A stretch of DNA of 19,856 nucleotides from JAJFTV01 sp964426355 (lineage in GTDB: Bacteria > Chloroflexota > Anaerolineae > Anaerolineales > Anaerolineaceae). Made by a program: the position numbers and the translations under genes. Numbering within the stretch: the stretch's first letter is position 1; each line of letters begins with the position of its first letter. A model generated the notes under the pieces. That model did not search any database, had not been told where the DNA came from, and worked only from the letters and a program-made list of their open reading frames with translations. Positions 15,127 to 19,856 of the stretch are shown here, piece after piece. The DNA is taken from NCBI GenBank assembly GCA_964426355.1, contig CAYRRA010000079.1:1-19856 (forward strand). Direction: 5' to 3'.

Positions 15127-16596
15127 GTGAAAATTGACTTATCGATTCTGCAAAAACCACTTGAGGGTGCTGTAAGGCGTGCACGTGAGCGCAATATTAT
15201 CATTCCGACATTTGCCCAACAGAAAAACCCCGAACTGATCCCTGCCAGGATAAAAAATGAGTTGAAGTCTATTGGTTTATGGGATATTACCGCCAGAAAC
15301 CTGTTTCGAATTACCTGGAAAAACCAACCGGTTACCAAAGGTGGTGGTTATAGGGGTGTTAATTACATCGAACTTCCCAATAGCCTGACCGGTGTACCTG
15401 CTCGTATCATCGCGCTGGTGGGTAAATGGTTCCCCACCGGGGCGCATAAAGTCGGTGCAGCTTTTGGCTGTCTTGTGCCGAGATTGGTTACCGGGCAATT
15501 TGATCCGGAAACGCAGAAAGCTGTTTGGCCCTCAACCGGAAACTACTGCCGCGGTGGTGCGTACGATTCCACTTTGTTAGCCTGTGAATCGATTGCCATC
15601 CTGCCGGAGGGGATGAGCAGGGAACGGTTTGATTGGCTCAGTAAAGTTGCCGGCGAAGTGATTGCCACGCCAGGCACGGAATCAAATGTGAAAGAGATAT
15701 TCGACAAGTGTTGGGAATTGCGCGCCACAGGCGAGGATTTGGTGATCTTCAATCAATTTGAAGAGTTCGGTAATTATCTTTGGCATTATGAAGTTACCGG
15801 TAGTGCTATGGAAGAGGTGCTCAAAAAAGAATTGAGACCTCAGGACACCTACCGCGGAATCGCTTTGACCACGGGGTCAGCCGGTACGATAGGTTGTGGT
15901 GATTATTTGAAAAAACTCTTTCCAACAAGCAAAATTACCGCTGGAGAAGCTTTGCAATGCCCCACTTTACTGGAAAATGGTTTTGGCGCACACCGGATTG
16001 AAGGCATCGGTGATAAGCATGTGCCGTGGATCCATAACGTGAAGAATACTGACCTTGTTACCGCAATTGATGATAATGCCGTGGTCAATATTGCTCGTTT
16101 GTTCAACGAACCAGCAGGCAAGGCTTTCCTGGTAAAGAATGGAGTGCCGGAAGAGACGGTTAATCAACTGGACCTCTTGGGTTTTTCGAGTATCGCCAAT
16201 TTACTTATGACGATAAAAATGGCGAAATACTATGAATGCGGTGAAAATGACGTGCTTTTGACAGTCTTTACCGATTCAATGGAGCTGTATGGCAGCCGCT
16301 TGAAGGAAATGCATGAGGAATTTGGTCAGTATAACGAAGTGAATGCGTCTGCTGACTTTGCGCAGTATTTGAAGGGGCAAACTGTCGATTACCTCGATGA
16401 ACTATCCTATGTTGACCGCCGCCGTATTCACAACCTGAAGTATTACACCTGGGTGGAACAGCAGGGTAAGACATACGAAGAAATCCTGGCGCAGTGGTAT
16501 GATCCCAACTACTGGACCGAATTGCAGAACCAGACAGAAGAAATGGATGTTCTGATTAACGAATTCAATGCGAAAACCGGTTTGCTAAAAGAGTAA
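15127..16596 (+). CDS. Fold-type II PLP-dependent enzyme of unknown specificity
   Basis: A 489-residue protein of the tryptophan-synthase-beta/cysteine-synthase superfamily. The likely PLP lysine is Lys108 in PTGAHKVGAAFG, which resembles the TG(A/S)HK motif of TrpB. It is followed by STGNYCRGGA at 136-145, where family members bind the substrate carboxylate, and the phosphate-binding loop LTTGSAGTIGCGDY. The chain is about 90 residues longer than TrpB, with an N-terminal extension and a helical C-terminal tail. Cys141 and Arg142 inside the substrate loop are unlike TrpB, threonine synthase and cysteine synthase. The start is GTG 15127 with AAGGAG 7 bases upstream. It stands alone between two terminators behind a 370-base leader. 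By context it may eliminate ammonia from a purine-derived amino acid such as 2,3-diaminopropionate, a role played by YgeX elsewhere. That is inference; I do not recognise its specific reaction. Confidence 0.8.
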   Translation: MKIDLSILQKPLEGAVRRARERNIIIPTFAQQKNPELIPARIKNELKSIGLWDITARNLFRITWKNQPVTKGGGYRGVNYIELPNSLTGVPARIIALVGKWFPTGAHKVGAAFGCLVPRLVTGQFDPETQKAVWPSTGNYCRGGAYDSTLLACESIAILPEGMSRERFDWLSKVAGEVIATPGTESNVKEIFDKCWELRATGEDLVIFNQFEEFGNYLWHYEVTGSAMEEVLKKELRPQDTYRGIALTTGSAGTIGCGDYLKKLFPTSKITAGEALQCPTLLENGFGAHRIEGIGDKHVPWIHNVKNTDLVTAIDDNAVVNIARLFNEPAGKAFLVKNGVPEETVNQLDLLGFSSIANLLMTIKMAKYYECGENDVLLTVFTDSMELYGSRLKEMHEEFGQYNEVNASADFAQYLKGQTVDYLDELSYVDRRRIHNLKYYTWVEQQGKTYEEILAQWYDPNYWTELQNQTEEMDVLINEFNAKTGLLKE

Positions 16597-16614
16597 GTAG
16601 AACGATATACACAG

Positions 16615-16646
16615 AAGAGGCTGCTTTTTAGACAGCCTCTTTTTTG
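16615..16646 (+). terminator. Intrinsic terminator after PLP enzyme
   Basis: AAGAGGCTG (16615-16623) pairs perfectly with CAGCCTCTT (16633-16641) around a 9-base loop and runs into a T6 tract. It separates the plus-strand genes from the convergent molybdenum hydroxylase genes. The minus strand lacks a T-tract after the same stem, so it serves that side poorly. Confidence 0.9.
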
Positions 16647-16671
16647 ATTCATCCATATCAATCGATTGTTC

Positions 16672-18978
16672 TCACCGGTCCGCGCCAGGAACGGTTTGTT
16701 GAATCACTTTCTCTGCTTTGATGGGCAGCGATTTCGTTCTTACCCCAACGGCTTTATAGACAGCCTGAGAAATTGCTGCCGCGGTTGGTACCAGTGTGAT
16801 CTCCCCAATTCCTTTTACCCCGCCTGGACCGGTTGGTTCAGGGTATTCCAAAATAATGCTTTTGATGTGTTGTGGCACATCCATCGAAGTGGGGATCAGG
16901 TATTCAGTGAAATCATTGACCCATTGATGGTTTGTTTTTAAGGCGACCTCTTCTGTTAATGCATACCCAATACCCGTCGCTACTCCGCCCTCAATTTGCC
17001 CTTCGACCATGTTGCGGTTTATGGCTTTACCGACATCATGAATGGCAGAAATGTGGGTCACCTCAACTTTCCCGGTGAGTGGATCCACTTCAACACGGGC
17101 AGCCTGGGCACCGAAGCAGAACAAAACATGCGGCATCCCAACCGGTAAGTGATCTGGTACCTCAGACCCGTAAGGAAAACTGAACGTGTTGTTGACCTGG
17201 ATTTTCTTTTCCGACTCTGCAAGCCGGCTGATGATTTCTGCAACAGGGATGACAGGTGCACCGGGCTGGTCAATGCGTTGGACGGTACCCTGGTGGTAAC
17301 ATAACTGGTGGGAATCGGTCTGGAGGAGATGAGCAGTCTCTTCTAGCAGTGTTTGCACCGCCTGGGCAGCGGCTTTTTGAAGTGAATTTCCCACCATATA
17401 GGTCATTCGTGAAGCGCAGGTTACGCCCCCATCCGGAGATTTCGATGTGTCGATGTTTTCCACCATGACCTGGGACAGATCCACCCCAAGAGCTTCTGCT
17501 GTGATTTGTGCTGCAGCAGTGAATAGACCCTGACCGAGGTCCGGTGCACCGACACGAAGCAAAATTCTTCCATCTGGGAGCCACTCAAGCTGGTTAGTGC
17601 TGTCGTCGGGTACGCCGCGCCCCAACCCCATGGTCTGGAATGCCAGGGCATAACCGACTCCAGCCAGTTTTCCTGGTGAAGAGGGTATTCGTTCAAGCTG
17701 TGCACATTCTGCCTGTGCTATATCCAGGCATGCTTCAATACTCTCCGGTTGGTTGACCCGCACGCGCGTATAAGACTTGTCGCCTTTGCGCCAGATATTT
17801 TTTCGGCGGAATGATGAGGAATCCATCGCGAGTTTGTCTGCAAGCAGTTCGATCATGCTTTCATAGGCAAAGTTGGTTTGCGGACTACCAAAACCTCGCA
17901 TAGCCCCAGAGATTGGGCTGTTGGTATAACATAAGCAGGTCTCTGCCTTTACGTTTGGGATCCGGTACGGTCCGGTAACGGTTTCGGTGAGCAATTGCGC
18001 CACTGCCGGACCATAGGAGGCGTATGCGCCGGTATCCATGAAAACCCGGGCATGGAGTGCCATCAATGTTCCATCTTTCTTTGCACCTATTTTGTACTGC
18101 AATACAGCCGGGTGTCTTTTGGGATGCGCAAGGATGGATTCCTCGCGGGTGTTGGAAATTTTTACACTGGTTCTGGTCTTCCATGCTGCCAGCGCAGCAA
18201 GAAGCGCCAGGCTGGAATCTTCCTTCCCGCCGAAGGCTCCTCCTACGGCTGCTGACCTGACCATTACGTCGTCTTCAGGCAACGCCAGAACCTGACAAAT
18301 CGCGGTACGGTCACTAAAGGGTTTTTGTGAACTGACCCATACCTCCAATTGACCGGGTTCTTTCCAGATAGCCAGGTTGGTCTCGGGTTCCAGATAACCC
18401 GGGTATATCCTGGGGACACGAAACGTCTCCTCCAGGATGAGGTCGGATTGAGCAAACCCTGCAATAATATTGCCATTTTCTGCTTCAGTGGCTGAACAAA
18501 GGTTGCCGTTGGGGTGAATGGGGGGAGCATTTTCTTGGAGCGCTTCCATAGGGTCGAAGAGGGGTTGCAGCGGCTCATACTCAATTTGTATCGCATTTCT
18601 TGCCCGTTCTGCGCTGTCTAAATCTTGTGCAACAATCACAGCGATGGGTTCACCGATAAACCTGACCTTGTCGATTGCCAGTACCGGGCGGTCCTGGATG
18701 ATATCCCCGACGATTTTTGACCCGGGGATGTCTTTTGAAGTAAGAACGCTGATGACGCCTTCTACTTTTTCTGCCTCAGACAAATCTAAAGAAAGAATCA
18801 AGGCATGGTGATGCGAACTGCGGAAAACCAGACCGGTCAACAACCCAGGCACGGCTAAATCATCGACGTACCTGGCTTGCCCCGATACCTTTTCCCAGGC
18901 ATCTAACCGGATTTCTGAAAGACCTGCCCTGCGGTCGCTTTCTGAAAAAGGAAGATGAAGGCTTTGTGGGCTATCCAT
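16672..18978 (-). CDS. Xanthine-dehydrogenase-type molybdenum hydroxylase, Mo-binding subunit
   Basis: The catalytic subunit, 768 residues, which hydroxylates purine or related heterocycles with water as oxygen source at a molybdopterin centre. Recognisable parts are the N-terminal a/b-hammerhead domain (RLDAWEKVSGQARYVDDL, IGEPIAVIVA), VGGAFGGKE, SGAMRGFGSPQ, GAPDLGQGLFTAAAQ and the C-terminal GPGGVKGIGEITLVP with the catalytic base Glu. The Glu of GGKE and the Phe of RGF, both purine-contacting in bovine xanthine oxidase, are kept. By eye, the position of bovine Arg880 appears to be Leu, so the substrate may differ from xanthine. I start at ATG 18978, preceded by AGGAG, giving an 8-base overlap with the iron-sulfur gene. 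An in-frame codon at 19077 lies deep inside that gene. Three separate subunits is the bacterial arrangement. Confidence 0.88.
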   Translation of the reverse strand: MDSPQSLHLPFSESDRRAGLSEIRLDAWEKVSGQARYVDDLAVPGLLTGLVFRSSHHHALILSLDLSEAEKVEGVISVLTSKDIPGSKIVGDIIQDRPVLAIDKVRFIGEPIAVIVAQDLDSAERARNAIQIEYEPLQPLFDPMEALQENAPPIHPNGNLCSATEAENGNIIAGFAQSDLILEETFRVPRIYPGYLEPETNLAIWKEPGQLEVWVSSQKPFSDRTAICQVLALPEDDVMVRSAAVGGAFGGKEDSSLALLAALAAWKTRTSVKISNTREESILAHPKRHPAVLQYKIGAKKDGTLMALHARVFMDTGAYASYGPAVAQLLTETVTGPYRIPNVKAETCLCYTNSPISGAMRGFGSPQTNFAYESMIELLADKLAMDSSSFRRKNIWRKGDKSYTRVRVNQPESIEACLDIAQAECAQLERIPSSPGKLAGVGYALAFQTMGLGRGVPDDSTNQLEWLPDGRILLRVGAPDLGQGLFTAAAQITAEALGVDLSQVMVENIDTSKSPDGGVTCASRMTYMVGNSLQKAAAQAVQTLLEETAHLLQTDSHQLCYHQGTVQRIDQPGAPVIPVAEIISRLAESEKKIQVNNTFSFPYGSEVPDHLPVGMPHVLFCFGAQAARVEVDPLTGKVEVTHISAIHDVGKAINRNMVEGQIEGGVATGIGYALTEEVALKTNHQWVNDFTEYLIPTSMDVPQHIKSIILEYPEPTGPGGVKGIGEITLVPTAAAISQAVYKAVGVRTKSLPIKAEKVIQQTVPGADR

Positions 18979-19447
18979 TAGACATCTCCTGCGCTGCTTT
19001 CTCAACAGCCTCAAATATCTTCGTATAGCCGGTACATCGACAGAGGTTTCCCGAAAGCATTTCTTGGATATCAGCACGGGTGGGATGTGGGTTTTTATCC
19101 AACAAGGCTTTGGATGCCATAATCATACCGGGCGTGCAAAATCCACATTGTACTGCCCCGCTTTCAACAAAAGCGGTTTGCAGCGGATGTGGTTTGCCAT
19201 TCCGAGAAAGCCCTTCAATTGTTTCGACCTTCATCCCGTTCACCTGCCCGGCGAGCACCAGGCAGGAATTAACAGGTTCGCCGTTAATGATGACCGTACA
19301 TGCACCGCATTCACCGGTTTCACACCCATTTTTTGTGCCTGTTAACCCCAGGTCTTCTCTTAAAAGTTGCAGCAATGTGCGATTCGGCGCTGTGGAAAAC
19401 TCAACCTGTTGACCGTTTACCTGGAATTGGATTGCAATTTTATCCAT
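18971..19447 (-). CDS. Molybdenum hydroxylase 2Fe-2S subunit
   Basis: A 158-residue electron-transfer subunit with two 2Fe-2S clusters linking the Mo site to FAD. The N-terminal plant-ferredoxin-type domain has the Cys pattern NGCETGECGACTV followed by NSCLVL. The C-terminal four-helix domain has QCGFCTPGM and LCRCTGY. Length is typical for this subunit. I use ATG 19447 (MDKIAIQF), with AAGGAAA about 9 bases upstream, which overlaps the FAD gene stop by 8 bases. An ATG at 19480 would add 11 residues with no family support. Its 3' end overlaps the Mo-subunit gene by 8 bases, so all three subunits are translationally coupled. Confidence 0.95.
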   Translation of the reverse strand: MDKIAIQFQVNGQQVEFSTAPNRTLLQLLREDLGLTGTKNGCETGECGACTVIINGEPVNSCLVLAGQVNGMKVETIEGLSRNGKPHPLQTAFVESGAVQCGFCTPGMIMASKALLDKNPHPTRADIQEMLSGNLCRCTGYTKIFEAVEKAAQEMSNG

Positions 19448-19856
19448 TTGTCTGTTTCCTTTTTGCGGTGGTGAATGCATGTTCCAGGGCGCGGATTAGC
19501 AGCCCTTTTGCGAGCGCGAGGCGGTAGGAGATAGTTCCGCGCACATCTTCGATTGGATGAATCTCCTGGATAGCGATTTCTGCCGTTTCTTCCCAAATGT
19601 TTATACCTGGTGCTTTGCCCATCAGAAATGCTTCTGCCCCTTTGCAGCGAACCACGGTTGGCGAAACTGCTCCTAGGGCAATCCGCACGTCCTGTATCAT
19701 CGTATTCGGGGTAATGGCGAGAAAGGCGGCAGCATTCACTATGGAGATGGTCATCCCGCTGCGCGGACCGTGTTTCTGGAAGGAACTGCTCTGCATGCCT
19801 GATAGTTTGGGTACATGGATACAAAAAATGATCTCGCCGGGCAGGATGGCTGTTTT
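19440..19856 (-). CDS. Molybdenum hydroxylase FAD-binding subunit, C-terminal part
   Basis: The frame is open from the right window edge to TAA at 19442-19440, giving 138 residues of a subunit usually near 280-300. The visible part matches the C-terminal domain of the CODH/xanthine dehydrogenase flavoprotein family: LPGEIIFCIHVPK, FQKHGPRSGMTISIVNAAAF, VRIALGAVSPTVVRCKGAE and a final helix AKGLLIRALEHAF. The N-terminal FAD-binding domain lies outside the window, so its glycine motifs cannot be checked. Order FAD, 2Fe-2S, Mo is the coxM-coxS-coxL type order. The subunit passes electrons from the iron-sulfur clusters to an acceptor such as NAD+, ferredoxin or a quinone. The identity of the acceptor cannot be told here. 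Confidence 0.88.
   Translation of the reverse strand, partial: KTAILPGEIIFCIHVPKLSGMQSSSFQKHGPRSGMTISIVNAAAFLAITPNTMIQDVRIALGAVSPTVVRCKGAEAFLMGKAPGINIWEETAEIAIQEIHPIEDVRGTISYRLALAKGLLIRALEHAFTTAKRKQTNG

Noticed and set aside
14876..15338. Antisense ORFs in the leader and start of the PLP gene
   Set aside because: They show no family motifs and no ribosome site, and they overlap each other and the real gene.
16659..16668. CAATCGATTG palindrome as another GntR operator
   Set aside because: It lies between the 3' ends of convergent genes, where an operator makes no sense, and palindromes of this length are expected by chance.

Overview
The window looks like a chromosomal segment of an anaerobic Chloroflexota bacterium, most likely class Anaerolineae. 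This is inferred from moderate GC content, a BMP-type lipoprotein with an Ala/Glu/Pro-rich linker, a multi-TM GT-C-like protein with a repeat-like tail, and the gene combination. No rRNA marker is present. No tRNA, rRNA, CRISPR array, insertion sequence or phage gene was seen.

Layout, plus strand. (1) 1-2020: the 3' part of adenine deaminase (cut by the left edge), followed directly by a GntR/UTRA regulator. (2) 2155-7192: an ATCase-like carbamoyltransferase, a multi-TM GT-C-like membrane protein, a second carbamoyltransferase of the knotted YgeW type, and carbamate kinase, ended by a strong intrinsic terminator (7198-7230). (3) 7385-14711: a BMP-family lipoprotein, a double-domain ABC ATPase and two permeases (a nucleoside/nucleobase importer), then a threonine-synthase-like PLP enzyme and a GtrB/ArnC-type GT2 glycosyltransferase, ended by a terminator. 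(4) A 415-base leader with no convincing gene, then a 489-residue fold-type II PLP enzyme of unknown specificity (15127-16596) and its terminator. Minus strand, convergent: (5) 19856-16672, a three-subunit xanthine-dehydrogenase-type molybdenum hydroxylase (FAD subunit cut by the right edge, then 2Fe-2S, then Mo subunit), each gene overlapping the next by 8 bases.

Working model (inference): a purine scavenging and fermentation locus. The ABC system imports purine nucleosides or bases, adenine deaminase converts adenine to hypoxanthine, and the molybdenum hydroxylase oxidises the purine ring. Ureido products formed by ring-opening enzymes not seen here would be phosphorolysed by one or both carbamoyltransferases to carbamoyl phosphate. 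Carbamate kinase would then make ATP, CO2 and ammonia, and one or both PLP enzymes would process the amino-acid backbone. The arrangement recalls the enterobacterial ygeW-ygeX-ygeY-hyuA-yqeA/xdh cluster, but has two different carbamoyltransferases and no visible ygeX, ygeY or hyuA. The first carbamoyltransferase lacks the residues ATCase uses to bind aspartate, so its acceptor is unlikely to be aspartate. This altered carbamoyltransferase, together with the orphan PLP enzyme, is the most novel part of the window.
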